Positions 1 to 8,390 of a stretch of 64,000 bases of DNA are shown piece after piece. The translations under genes were made by a program, and so were the position numbers. This stretch comes from Halioglobus sp. (GTDB lineage: Bacteria > Pseudomonadota > Gammaproteobacteria > Pseudomonadales > Halieaceae). The stretch is from positions 62,001 to 126,000 of the forward strand of contig JAQWNG010000008.1 in assembly GCA_029246385.1 (NCBI GenBank), given 5' to 3'. Numbering within the stretch: the first letter of the stretch is position 1; each line of letters opens with the position of its first letter. The notes under the pieces were generated by a model, which saw only the letters and a program-made list of their open reading frames with translations, searched no databases and had not been told where the DNA came from.

Positions 1-296
1 TTGAAGCCTTTTACCTCCACACCATAAGCCGCAGTGGAATTGATATCAAAGTCTCCCTGAAAGTCGTTTCCGAAAGTAATCCCCGTGAACTGCGTTGAGG
101 TATTACTAAACCCCCCCTGCAACGAGATAGTAAAACTACTGAGGCTCCCCTGTTGGTAGGCGCCGGGATTGAGATTAAACGTAAAATTCTCACCATCCAC
201 CGTCTGGTTTTGCGATTCAGACAGCGTCATTGCTGCTGCGTTTACCGCACCAACGATAAACACCAACAAGCTTAAAAAACATATTTTGTTTGCCAT
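1..296 (-). CDS. Secreted protein of unknown function, N-terminal part
   Basis: An open frame begins with ATG at 296 and runs off the left edge (98 codons visible, no stop). The first 20 or so residues (MANKICFLSLLVFIVGAVNA, then AAMTLSE) form a clear signal peptide with a lysine, a hydrophobic core and an Ala-rich cleavage region. The mature part is rich in Ser, Thr, Asn, Gln, Gly and Phe (for example SFTISLQGGFSNTSTQF), which is typical of beta-rich exported or surface proteins, including the N-termini of PEP-CTERM-type proteins. The C-terminus, where a sorting signal would lie, is outside the window. I do not recognise the family. It lies downstream of, and on the same strand as, the 663-5627 operon but 366 bases away, so it is probably a separate unit. 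Confidence 0.6.
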   Translation of the reverse strand, partial: MANKICFLSLLVFIVGAVNAAAMTLSESQNQTVDGENFTFNLNPGAYQQGSLSSFTISLQGGFSNTSTQFTGITFGNDFQGDFDINSTAAYGVEVKGF

Positions 297-662
297 AACG
301 CTTACTCTCTTATTTTGTGCATCGGCTACGTTCTAATCTCACGAGCATGTTACTTTACCTCGAGGCTTAATCCTAACGCTGCCGACCGACACAAACATTG
401 TACTTTTGGGCAGTTTTTGAATTTATATCGGACTTTTCCTCAGCGACACGAGGCGACGCCGCCTCAGCGCCACCCACAGGGGCAGATGAAAATCGGAATA
501 GGCTCATAAAATCAACTAGTTAAAGAATATCCGTCTGATTTTCCACTGCGCTTATAGGGTAATCAGACATGCTTGTCGGCATTGCAGAGCGACATGCCCG
601 TATACCCACCCAAGAGAAGACCTGAATAAGTGATCACTAGGGCATGAAAAACCGCCTCCGCA
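297..662. other. Gene-free stretch with short inverted repeats
   Basis: No convincing coding frame is seen in these 366 bases. They hold the 5' region of the secreted-protein gene (minus strand) and the 3' region of the DUF6285 operon. Three dyads are visible: GAGGCG/CGCCTC with a 4-base loop at 450-465, GTCTGATT (533-540) against AATCAGAC (561-568), and the palindrome AGTGATCACT at 629-638. None is followed by a T-run on either strand, so I do not call a terminator. Confidence 0.5.
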
Positions 663-1034
663 CTATCGCACCCAGCGGGACCTAGCCTGATGCAGACCGG
701 AGTATTTTGGGTTATCAATAGCGCAGGCGTGCAACGTGCGCTGCTTCAGATACTCGAGTATTCGCTGGTCTTCATCCATCGTGCCATCGCGCAGGGCAAG
801 CGCAATTTGCCGCATAACGGGGCCCGCCTGCGCGTCAAGGTTAAGTGCGGAGGCTATTTGCTTGTCCAACTCTGCTAAATCAGCGCCCATCTCCATTTCC
901 CTTGCCACAATGCCCAATGCATTAGCCGCCACCCTAGTAGTGTATGCCTTAAAGCCGTCCAACTCGGGTAACACCTCCTCACGCAAAAACTGGCGCACGG
1001 CCGCTAACAACTCTGCCGACTCAGTACCACTCAT
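663..1034 (-). CDS. DUF6285 family protein, partner of the upstream phosphotransferase
   Basis: This 123-residue, mostly alpha-helical soluble protein matches my recollection of the DUF6285 family (AVRQFLREEVLPEL near the start, then GFKAYTTRVAANALGIVARE). Its ATG overlaps the stop of the preceding phosphotransferase gene by four bases (ATGA, 1031-1034), indicating translational coupling and probably a physical complex. Members of this family sit beside ACAD10/11-like phosphotransferases. In Pseudomonas putida the small protein LvaB occupies the same position beside the kinase LvaA and is needed for its activity. Equating this protein with LvaB is inference from size and position. It is the last gene of the operon that starts at 5627. 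Confidence 0.75.
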   Translation of the reverse strand: MSGTESAELLAAVRQFLREEVLPELDGFKAYTTRVAANALGIVAREMEMGADLAELDKQIASALNLDAQAGPVMRQIALALRDGTMDEDQRILEYLKQRTLHACAIDNPKYSGLHQARSRWVR

Positions 1035-2071
1035 ACACAGTCTCCTTCCATCAACAGCAGAAGATCGATTTCAGCCTCCGACAGGCGCCGGCCTACGGCT
1101 GCCCTCTCCAGACTGGAATCCTCACCGTTTCGATACATCTCCAGCATGCGCAGACAGACCATTCCCCATGACAGCGCAGCGTGTACCTGCCAATAGTGAA
1201 TATCCGCGAGTGGCGGTGCAATACCGGTGACAGACTTATAGCCTGCCAAAAGATCCGCATAATCACCAAAACCGCCTACCGGCTTGGGCGAGCCGAAACG
1301 CCAGACATTGGCGCACAGGTAACCAAGGTCCTGAACAGGATTACCCAGATGCGCCAGTTCCCAATCCAGCACGGCAACCAATCCAGCTTCATCTACTAGC
1401 AAATTCCCATTGCGAAAGTCTCCATGCACTAGCGTGCGCGGCACCTCTCGACGCGGCCTATCCCGCAGCCAATTGAGCCCCAATTGCAACACAGGTGCTA
1501 GATTTCCATGTGCATCGAGCATGTCCTGGGCACGTTTGAACAAAAGCTCACCACTGTGATCGGACAAGCCTACCGGCAGAGCTTCCAGTGGAATCTTATG
1601 GATACGGCCCAATGTCTGGCCGCACTGAAAAGCCAATCCCTCGCGCGCGTCTCGATAACAATCGTCCGCCAGCAGGCGAAAAGGCAGCGCCTCACCGCGT
1701 TCCCTACTCATAATATAGCCTTGACCGAGCGCATGTTCAGGGCGCAAAACCAGTCGCACAGCTGGCACAGGAACACCATAGCGGCCAGCCACATCGATCA
1801 GTGCAGCCTCATCCTTCAGCATGAGTTCACCTACCGTATGCTCAAAGTCTCGCGCCTCGCCCGGCGACCGCCGCAGAATCAAAGGCTCAATGTCAGACGC
1901 CTTTACCCAATCAAAAGACCAGGTCTCCATATTAGCCCCGCCGGACAAGCGTGTCAGGGAGGCAATCCTGGCGCCATTGGCACTCGCTGCTTTCTCGGCG
2001 CTTAGCAGTGCTACCTGCAGTCCTTCAGCCATTGCCTCGACTAATGTGCCGGTGCGCGTTTCTACTATCAC
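1031..2071 (-). CDS. Phosphotransferase family protein (ACAD10/11- and LvaA-like)
   Basis: A 346-residue protein of the aminoglycoside-phosphotransferase/choline-kinase fold. The catalytic loop is HGDFRNGN (216-223, Brenner motif HGDxxxxN) and the metal-binding motif is DWE (236-238), followed by the family-typical LAHLGNPVQDLGYL. The form closest in sequence style is the kinase domain of ACAD10/ACAD11 and bacterial LvaA, which phosphorylate the 4-hydroxyl of 4-hydroxyacyl-CoAs. It is therefore more likely a metabolic kinase than an antibiotic-resistance enzyme. It overlaps the CoA-transferase by four bases on one side and the DUF6285 gene by four on the other, so the three are translated as a coupled set. 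Substrate is not determined by the sequence. Confidence 0.85.
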   Translation of the reverse strand: MIVETRTGTLVEAMAEGLQVALLSAEKAASANGARIASLTRLSGGANMETWSFDWVKASDIEPLILRRSPGEARDFEHTVGELMLKDEAALIDVAGRYGVPVPAVRLVLRPEHALGQGYIMSRERGEALPFRLLADDCYRDAREGLAFQCGQTLGRIHKIPLEALPVGLSDHSGELLFKRAQDMLDAHGNLAPVLQLGLNWLRDRPRREVPRTLVHGDFRNGNLLVDEAGLVAVLDWELAHLGNPVQDLGYLCANVWRFGSPKPVGGFGDYADLLAGYKSVTGIAPPLADIHYWQVHAALSWGMVCLRMLEMYRNGEDSSLERAAVGRRLSEAEIDLLLLMEGDCV

Positions 2072-3270
2072 CCGATTGCTCCTTGTGCCTTTAATGCTGT
2101 GATTTCGATTGCCGTCAAACCCAGTAGCTCAGACATCACACTGTCTGTATTCGCACCCAGCATTGGCGCAGGGCTAAAACTCTCCTCCTTGGTGCGTGAC
2201 AGCTTAATCGGGTTACCCGGCCCGCGAGTGCTGCCGCCATCAGGGTGGCGAAGCTCCACCACCATGTTGCGATGCAGCACCTGAGGATCGGACAAGGCCT
2301 GGCTGATGCTATTAACCGGAGAACAGGGAATACGGTGCTTCTCCAGTTTTTCTAACCAGTAAGTGCAACTTTGACATTTTAAGGCATCGCCAAGCCACCT
2401 GTTAATAAGCGCTCTATCCCTGAACCGTCCGGGCTGCGTGTCATACAGCGGATTGTCAAACTCGACACACTTCACCACACTCTTCAGGTGTTGCCAAAAA
2501 TTATCGGTAATCACCGCGATAACAATAACGCCGTCGGCACAGCAAAACGTATCGTATGGCACATGAACGAAATGTGCATTACCGATAGGGTGAGGATCTT
2601 TACCAGAAAGACAATGCATAGTCGCCATATAATTAAGCATGGATATCTGACAGTCGACCATGGCGATGTCCACGTGCTGGCCAGCACCACTGCGCTCTCT
2701 TTCATAAAGCGCCGCCAGAATACCCATAACGCCAAACATACCGCCACCAAGATCGCCAATGGGTATACCCGCTCGCATCGGATGCCCCGAATCGGGCCCC
2801 GTGATAGACATGCCGCCGCCACTAGCCTGCGCTACTTGGTCAAAGGCAGGACGGTTGGCCCCCGGGCCCTCTGATCCGTACCCGGTAACAGTGCAGGTAA
2901 TGATGCGTGGATTGACTTGGCTGAGCGTATCGAAGTCCAGTCCCAGACGCTGTGGCACACCCGCTGCAAAATTACTTAACACGATATCCGAAGCTTTGAC
3001 TAACCGGTTGAACACGGCCATACCGCCTTCAGATTTCAGATCAATCGCGACACTTTTCTTGTTGCGATTAAGAGTCAGATAGTAGGCACCCATTCCATGC
3101 AGTGAGTTTTCAGGGTCCGTTGCCAGTAGCGCGCGCGTCCCCTCGCCGGCCAGAGGTTCAATTTTAATCGTCTCCGCCCCCAAATCGGCCAGAATCATGC
3201 CGGCATACGGGCCCGCCAACATATGTGTCAGATCCAATATGCGCAGCCCAACCAACGGTTTATTCATCAT
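2068..3270 (-). CDS. CaiB/BaiF family CoA-transferase (class III)
   Basis: A 400-residue class III acyl-CoA transferase that moves CoA between carboxylic acids through an enzyme-bound aspartyl-CoA intermediate. Family marks are LVGLRILDLTHMLAGPYAGM at the N-terminus, LADLGAETIKIEP, the NRNKKSVAIDLK segment, and GIPIGDLGGGMFGVMGI, which carries the likely catalytic Asp. I place the start at ATG 3270 (a second ATG follows at 3267), preceded by GGGA. An upstream in-frame TTG at 3288 has no ribosome site. The gene presumably activates the acid processed by the neighbouring reductase and kinase; the donor CoA ester and acceptor are unknown. Confidence 0.88.
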   Translation of the reverse strand: MMNKPLVGLRILDLTHMLAGPYAGMILADLGAETIKIEPLAGEGTRALLATDPENSLHGMGAYYLTLNRNKKSVAIDLKSEGGMAVFNRLVKASDIVLSNFAAGVPQRLGLDFDTLSQVNPRIITCTVTGYGSEGPGANRPAFDQVAQASGGGMSITGPDSGHPMRAGIPIGDLGGGMFGVMGILAALYERERSGAGQHVDIAMVDCQISMLNYMATMHCLSGKDPHPIGNAHFVHVPYDTFCCADGVIVIAVITDNFWQHLKSVVKCVEFDNPLYDTQPGRFRDRALINRWLGDALKCQSCTYWLEKLEKHRIPCSPVNSISQALSDPQVLHRNMVVELRHPDGGSTRGPGNPIKLSRTKEESFSPAPMLGANTDSVMSELLGLTAIEITALKAQGAIG

Positions 3271-3292
3271 AGGGTCCCGGTAGATCAAAGGG

Positions 3293-3469
3293 CTAAAGAT
3301 AGTAGTCCAACAGAGACAGAACCAGCATCAGCCCGACTAATGGCGCCAACCAACGTTGCAGCCGAGCCAACTGTTGCGGGTCTTCCGATTTGGTAAATCG
3401 CTCACCCAACATCGCCATCAACGCGACGCCGCCGAAAATAAAAAACAGTATCAACAATACAGTAGTCAA
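3293..3469 (-). CDS. Small two-helix membrane protein, unknown function
   Basis: A 58-codon ORF starts with TTG at 3469, nine bases after a perfect GGAGG, and ends at TAG 3293. The peptide has two hydrophobic segments, TTVLLILFFIFGGVALMAML at the N-terminus and WLAPLVGLMLVLSLLDYYL at the C-terminus, separated by a charged, Gln-rich stretch (GERFTKSEDPQQLARLQR). It therefore looks like a helical hairpin in the inner membrane. It fits exactly between the reductase stop (3510) and the CoA-transferase start, all on the same strand. The strong ribosome site and lack of overlap argue that it is real. I recognise no family. Confidence 0.6.
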   Translation of the reverse strand: MTTVLLILFFIFGGVALMAMLGERFTKSEDPQQLARLQRWLAPLVGLMLVLSLLDYYL

Positions 3470-3509
3470 CGACTATTGCCTCCACACGCTTTAGCCGGCA
3501 GGCTCATGC

Positions 3510-5627
3510 TTACAGGGATCGCGCAACAGCATGAGCGCTGTGGATTGCGCCTTCAATATAGCCTACCCCATCACAGTCACCTGCAATATGTGTTTCATAG
3601 CCAAGGCTCTGACTCAAGTCGGCCAACGATAAATCACCCGTGGCGCCGTCGGCCAAAATGACTGTGTCCGCCACTACTTCCACTTCAACTCCGTCACACG
3701 TGAGTACCAGAGACTGTGCTTTGATGTACGACACATCAGTCCTATTAATTAGCACCGCGCCCAACTGCTTTAGGTCCTCGAGCATCCGCCAGCGCCGGAC
3801 AATGGCTAATTCCGTACCAAATTTTTCGCCCGCTTCTACCACCGTCACATCGCGGCCACGCTGTGCCAAAAACTCGGCCAACTCCAGACCTACAAGTCCA
3901 CCGCCGATAATACTCACGCGTTTTCCCAATGGCATCCACAAGTAACTGAGGCGCCGTAACCAGTGCGCATTTTTAGTAATTCCCAATAAGCCCGCTACTG
4001 ACAACAGCGCGACCTGCCAACCGCAGAGTTTATCGCTCACTGCCGCAGAATCGCTACCCGTCATCAGAGCGCGCAATTGATCCCCGTTGAAAACGTGAGG
4101 CTGCTCTGCGCCCGGGATAGCCAGAGCATCCCTACGCGCTCCTGTAGCGACCAACACAACATCTGGCGCCAACGCTCGCAAGTACCCACCATCGACTGCG
4201 GTGCTCAAACGGATATCCACACCTAATTTTTTTACCTGCGCCGCCAGATATCCAGTGAGCTTGCCATTTTCTGGATAGACAATAGAGGAGAAGAAAACCG
4301 TGCCGCCCAAATCTGCACGCTGCTCAGCTAGCGTAACCTGATGCCCGCGAAGTGCGGCCACGCGCGCAGCTTCCATGCCGGCAGGGCCTCCTCCGACCAC
4401 GAGCACATGCCGTGACTGCAGCGCAGGCAGAAGCACGATCTCGTGCTCGTAACCGGTGCGCGCATTGACTGCACAATGCACATGTTCATTGACGAAGATT
4501 CGACTGACACAGGTGTAACAGTAAATACAGGGGCGGATACTCGCCTGCTGTCCACGAATTAATTTATTAGGCAGCTGTGGGTCGGCGAGCAACTTACGGC
4601 CCATGGCAATAAAGTCGGCATCACCGCGGGCCAATACCTGCTCGGCAACTTCGGGCTCGATGCGCCCAACCGCGATCACAGGAATACGCAATCGAGCCTT
4701 AATAGCGGCCGCAAACGGCAGATAACCACCGCTGCGATGCACTAGCGGCGCTTCGGTGAAAGCCGCACCGGAAGCTGGGTTCGCGTAAGCGCTAACATGT
4801 ATTGCATCGGCACCGGCTGTCTCTGCTAGTGCAGCCGTTGTAACAGCATCGGCAAGACAAATCCCGCCATCGATCCTGTACTCCAGTGCATCTATTCGGC
4901 ACCATACGGGGAAATCACTACCTGCCCTGATTTTCACCGCCTTGATCACCTCCACCAGCAGGCGCGCACGATTCTCAAGACAACCGCCATATTCGTCGTC
5001 CCGACGATTAATACTGGGGGAGAGAAATTCAGACAAGATATAGCCATGACCGGCGTGCAATTCAACACCGTCGAAACCTGCACGGCGAGCACGCTCAGCC
5101 GCTTCAGAAAAATGCTCTATCAACTCACGAATATCATCACGATCTGCAACTTTGTAAGCGGCTTTTGCGCCCTTCTTCTGGTACGATTTAACAAAGGCTG
5201 ACATTTCCGCTGATGTCAAAGCCGCACTCATTTCATCGCGCGGTCTATCGGGAATAGAAGGCACTAGCATAGGACGACCCGCGGCAATATCACAGACCGC
5301 TACCTTACCCGCATGCTGCAACTGTATCGCTGCTCGACAGCCATGCCGCTTAATGCGCGAGGCCAGCTCGCATAGACCGGGTAAAAACTCATCGGAAGAG
5401 ATCGCCACCTGATTTGGATTGCAGGCACCCGATGGCCAGGCAATTGCAGCCACTCCGACAATCAGCATAGCCGCACCGCCTTCGGCGCGAGCCTCATAGT
5501 AAGCTTGTATACGCTCACCACAGTGGCCATTCGCTTCAGATAGATTGCTGCCCATGGGCGTCATAATAATGCGATTGCGCAACGCCAGCTGCCCGATTTT
5601 CCCACTAGATAATAAGTTCTTATACAT
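3510..5627 (-). CDS. NADH:flavin oxidoreductase / 2,4-dienoyl-CoA reductase (FadH/OYE family)
   Basis: A 705-residue enzyme with the domain order of FadH and trimethylamine dehydrogenase: an FMN-binding TIM barrel of the Old Yellow Enzyme family (about 1-360, with RIIMTPMGSN and the active-site HAGHGY), a 4Fe-4S site with Cys 367, 370, 373 and 385, and a C-terminal FAD/NAD(P) module with GGGPAG (412-417) and a second GGGLVG motif. The cysteine spacing is CX2CX2CX11C. The family reduces unsaturated acyl-CoA or related enoates. I chose ATG 5627 (MYKNLLSSGKIGQLALRNRI) because homologues begin this way; an in-frame start 33 codons upstream adds a non-family extension. It heads the operon with the CoA-transferase and kinase. 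Substrate is unknown. Confidence 0.85.
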   Translation of the reverse strand: MYKNLLSSGKIGQLALRNRIIMTPMGSNLSEANGHCGERIQAYYEARAEGGAAMLIVGVAAIAWPSGACNPNQVAISSDEFLPGLCELASRIKRHGCRAAIQLQHAGKVAVCDIAAGRPMLVPSIPDRPRDEMSAALTSAEMSAFVKSYQKKGAKAAYKVADRDDIRELIEHFSEAAERARRAGFDGVELHAGHGYILSEFLSPSINRRDDEYGGCLENRARLLVEVIKAVKIRAGSDFPVWCRIDALEYRIDGGICLADAVTTAALAETAGADAIHVSAYANPASGAAFTEAPLVHRSGGYLPFAAAIKARLRIPVIAVGRIEPEVAEQVLARGDADFIAMGRKLLADPQLPNKLIRGQQASIRPCIYCYTCVSRIFVNEHVHCAVNARTGYEHEIVLLPALQSRHVLVVGGGPAGMEAARVAALRGHQVTLAEQRADLGGTVFFSSIVYPENGKLTGYLAAQVKKLGVDIRLSTAVDGGYLRALAPDVVLVATGARRDALAIPGAEQPHVFNGDQLRALMTGSDSAAVSDKLCGWQVALLSVAGLLGITKNAHWLRRLSYLWMPLGKRVSIIGGGLVGLELAEFLAQRGRDVTVVEAGEKFGTELAIVRRWRMLEDLKQLGAVLINRTDVSYIKAQSLVLTCDGVEVEVVADTVILADGATGDLSLADLSQSLGYETHIAGDCDGVGYIEGAIHSAHAVARSL

Positions 5628-6039
5628 TGAGAGGGGGTTACCTATTTGCCACACGGCCCGCCCGCCGAGGCGTGAATTTAAGTCGCAGTTAGTTGGGCCA
5701 ATCGCTGGCCGATTAGCCGGCACCAATTATCGGGGCCGCCTATCTGCACAGACTCGGGATTTTGCGGCGCAGACCGCTTTTCAAATAACAATGGATCACT
5801 GGTTTTGACGCCCGGAGCCCAGTCCTAATTTTTCCTACATACAATGTCAAGCATACTGACGGCAGCCCCTCAAAAAACCATAGTGGTGGGGCTAGCGTGG
5901 TTCATACAATTACTGCACTAGGCCGTCTTAGTGTCAAAGGCGCGCTGTCTTTACGATGCGGCATAGTCCACACTTGGCTATATTGGATAATGAGTGTAAG
6001 CGGCCTATACTGATCATGCAATGCTCAGAGGCAACGCCC
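5628..6039. other. Divergent intergenic region
   Basis: These 412 bases separate the minus-strand catabolic operon from the plus-strand phosphotransferase. The right-hand part holds a sigma-70-type promoter for the phosphotransferase (5983-6011). I see no gene, repeat or RNA in the rest. The minus-strand operon promoter must lie here too, but I could not single out a convincing one. Confidence 0.5.
5983..6011 (+). promoter_or_regulatory. Sigma-70-type promoter of the 6040 phosphotransferase gene
   Basis: TTGGAT (5983-5988) and TATACT (6006-6011) are 17 bases apart. Transcription would begin near 6018, which supports the ATG at 6040 and rules out the upstream in-frame ATG at 5956. Confidence 0.55.
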
Positions 6040-6921
6040 ATGGTCAGCACACTGCCGCGCACCATACAGTTGAAGTTAGAGCAGACACTGTCGCAGTGGC
6101 CGCACTGGCGATGTGCGCCGGCGCTGACACGCCTCCCAAGCGTCGTACGCACCTTGGCACCCGGCATCAGCAATTTTAGCGTGCTCGTTGAAGCGGGGCA
6201 GTACTTCGTTGTGCGTATCGACGGGCTAGACCCTGTATCCAATGGGCTCAACCGCCAAATAGAATGGTCCACGCTTGCAGCAGCTCACAGCGCGGGACTA
6301 GCGCCCGCTCCATGTTACTTCAATCCTGAGCTCGGCAGCCTCGTGTGCGGCTATCTGGCACCGGAAGCGTCATACAATGCGGATGTCACTGGCGTTGGGC
6401 AGTTACTGCGTGCCATACATCAACTGCCTGCCCGGCATCATCGTCTAAATCTGGCGGAACGGATTTTGCAGTATCAAAAGCGGCTGCAACGCAACGGCCG
6501 GCCACTGAATGCTGGCCTGAAAAAAAGTGGAGAACAGGTGGTACAGATCCTATCGGAGATTAACCATACGCCGTCTAACTCTGTCCTGTGTCATAACGAC
6601 TTGCTGCAGGCTAACCGTATTTATAGCGCTGGCAGGCTGTGGGCTATCGATTGGGAATACTGCGCCATGGGAAGTCCTTGGTACGACCTCGCGGTAGTTG
6701 TCAACGGTGACCTACTGTCTAAGGTAGATACAGAAATTCTGATAACGGCCTACTTGGGACGAGCCGCCGACGCTCAGGAGCGTAGCCTACTGGATCAATA
6801 CAGCTGCATATACCGTTACTTGGAACTGCTCTGGTACCTGGCACTGGAAACACCGGCGTTAAACGCGGCGGCGATAGAGAATAAGTCAGCTGCACTCACA
6901 AACCTACTGTCACAGGGTTAA
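6040..6921 (+). CDS. Choline/thiamine-kinase-like phosphotransferase
   Basis: A 293-residue kinase of the choline-kinase/APH fold. The catalytic loop reads CHNDLLQANRIY (HxDxxxxN) and the metal site AIDWEYCAMGSPWYDLA, the latter being typical of choline, ethanolamine and thiamine kinases (ThiK/LicA type). The chosen ATG at 6040 is preceded by AGAGG with eight bases of spacing and by a promoter; a longer reading from 5956 would start before that promoter. It is monocistronic and convergent with yajQ, the two stops being only a few bases apart. Substrate cannot be told from the sequence; salvage of choline or thiamine is a reasonable guess. Confidence 0.72.
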   Translation: MVSTLPRTIQLKLEQTLSQWPHWRCAPALTRLPSVVRTLAPGISNFSVLVEAGQYFVVRIDGLDPVSNGLNRQIEWSTLAAAHSAGLAPAPCYFNPELGSLVCGYLAPEASYNADVTGVGQLLRAIHQLPARHHRLNLAERILQYQKRLQRNGRPLNAGLKKSGEQVVQILSEINHTPSNSVLCHNDLLQANRIYSAGRLWAIDWEYCAMGSPWYDLAVVVNGDLLSKVDTEILITAYLGRAADAQERSLLDQYSCIYRYLELLWYLALETPALNAAAIENKSAALTNLLSQG

Positions 6922-6923
6922 AC

Positions 6924-7406
6924 CTAGTCGCGAAAATTATTGAACTGCACCGGTGCGCCATTGTCTTCGTTGCGCAACAGCGCCATCACCTGCTGCAAAT
7001 CGTCGCGCTTCTTTCCGGTCACCCGCACCTGATCACCCTGAATCTGAGCCTGAACTTTAAGCTTTGCATCCTTAATCCGCTTGACGATCGCCCTGCACTG
7101 GCTCGCATCTAATCCGTGGCGCAGCACGACCGTTGCGCGCACGGCCTTGCCAGTCGTCTGCATGTCCGAGACGTCCATAGCCGCTGGATCAATATCGCAT
7201 TTGATCAGCGCAGCGCGCAACATATCCTCCATCTGGCTCACCTGAAACTCCGCTTCGGCGGCGAGTACTACGCTGCGATCGTCACGCTCAAAGGAAGCCT
7301 CTATGCCCTTAAAATCGAACCGATTAGCCACAATTCTTGCGGCCTGGTCGACAGCGTTAGTCAACTGGTGTATATCCACTTCCGAAACAACATCAAACGA
7401 TGGCAT
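6924..7406 (-). CDS. yajQ: YajQ family nucleotide/cyclic-di-GMP-binding protein
   Basis: A 160-residue protein with the family hallmarks MPSFDVVSEVD at the N-terminus, NRFDFKG, and a C-terminus ending in NNFRD. YajQ proteins consist of two ferredoxin-like domains and bind nucleotides; in Xanthomonas and Pseudomonas a homologue binds cyclic di-GMP and modulates a LysR regulator. The start at ATG 7406 follows GGAG; an upstream TTG adds five residues that are not part of the family. The gene diverges from panE. Confidence 0.92.
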   Translation of the reverse strand: MPSFDVVSEVDIHQLTNAVDQAARIVANRFDFKGIEASFERDDRSVVLAAEAEFQVSQMEDMLRAALIKCDIDPAAMDVSDMQTTGKAVRATVVLRHGLDASQCRAIVKRIKDAKLKVQAQIQGDQVRVTGKKRDDLQQVMALLRNEDNGAPVQFNNFRD

Positions 7407-7487
7407 AGTGTCTCTCTCCAAATTCGCTGAACATAGAGGGTATATAGTAATGCGCCGCGAGCCGTTTTCAATACCACGTCACCCATT

Positions 7488-8390
7488 TTGACTACGCGGA
7501 ATGCACACTGGCATATACTGGGCGCCGGTGCCATCGGTTGCTTGCAGGCTGGGCGACTGCATAGCAATGGTTGCGATATTACGCTGCTGATGCGCAGGGG
7601 GACACAACAGACATCGATGCCCCTGACTATAGACTGTGACGGTATACGCAGAGAATATCAGTTGCCTGTTGTCACGCCTGATACTCGTCAACCGATCTCC
7701 CATCTTCTGGTCACGACAAAAGCGTACGATGCCTGCTATGCAGTGGAGAGCGTCGCCCATCTGCTGAGCGCGGACAGCACCGTAGTGCTAATGGTCAACG
7801 GCATCGGCATTGCTGAGCAGTTAGGCAAAGACTGGCCACACCTGAACATTTTTTGTGGTACCACTACCGAGGGTGCATGCTGTCTAGCGCCGCAGCATAT
7901 TCAGCATACCGGTCGGGGCAAGACGTGCATTGGCAAACAGGGCAAAAAAAAACCCCCTCCATGGTTTGATCAATGGTCTGATCCCATTGACACCTGCTTG
8001 TGGGATAGCGATATTGAGGCCGCACTATGGTCAAAAATGGCTATCAATTGCATCATCAATCCTCTAACCGCCGTGCACAGATGCACGAACGGCGAGTTGG
8101 GCCAGCGCCAGGAATTGCGCGAACAGGTTGCAACGCTGTGCCAGGAAGTTTCCCAGATCACGCGCGCAGCGGGTTTTGAAAGTATTGCAACAGCATTGCC
8201 GCAGCGAGTTGCAGACGTGATCGCGGCGACCGCGCGCAACCGGTCTTCCATGTTGCAGGATATAGAGAGCGATAGGCGTACCGAAATTGACTACATCACC
8301 GGCTTCCTCGTGCGGATCGCGGATCAGTATGGCATTGATGCCGCTCAAAACCGGTTATTACTGAATAGCATTAAAAGCAATGTATTCTGA
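7488..8390 (+). CDS. panE: 2-dehydropantoate 2-reductase
   Basis: A 300-residue NADPH-dependent ketopantoate reductase, which makes pantoate for coenzyme A. The Rossmann motif is HILGAGAIGCLQAGRL (GxGxxG) and the C-terminal helical domain carries the family motif WSKMAINCIINPLTAVHRC, whose Lys and Asn bind substrate. No ATG lies in frame near the Rossmann strand, so the most likely start is TTG at 7488 (MTTRNAHWHILGAG). I see no clear ribosome site there. The family also contains enzymes of other ketoacid reductions, so the pantothenate role is likely but not certain. The 3' end overlaps the next gene by 11 bases. Confidence 0.85.
   Translation: MTTRNAHWHILGAGAIGCLQAGRLHSNGCDITLLMRRGTQQTSMPLTIDCDGIRREYQLPVVTPDTRQPISHLLVTTKAYDACYAVESVAHLLSADSTVVLMVNGIGIAEQLGKDWPHLNIFCGTTTEGACCLAPQHIQHTGRGKTCIGKQGKKKPPPWFDQWSDPIDTCLWDSDIEAALWSKMAINCIINPLTAVHRCTNGELGQRQELREQVATLCQEVSQITRAAGFESIATALPQRVADVIAATARNRSSMLQDIESDRRTEIDYITGFLVRIADQYGIDAAQNRLLLNSIKSNVF

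Noticed and set aside
450-465. GC-rich hairpin as terminator of the 663-5627 operon
   Set aside because: No T-run follows on either strand and it is nearly 200 bases past the last stop.
2511-2822. 103-codon minus-strand frame inside the CoA-transferase gene
   Set aside because: Shadow of a real gene in another frame on the same strand.
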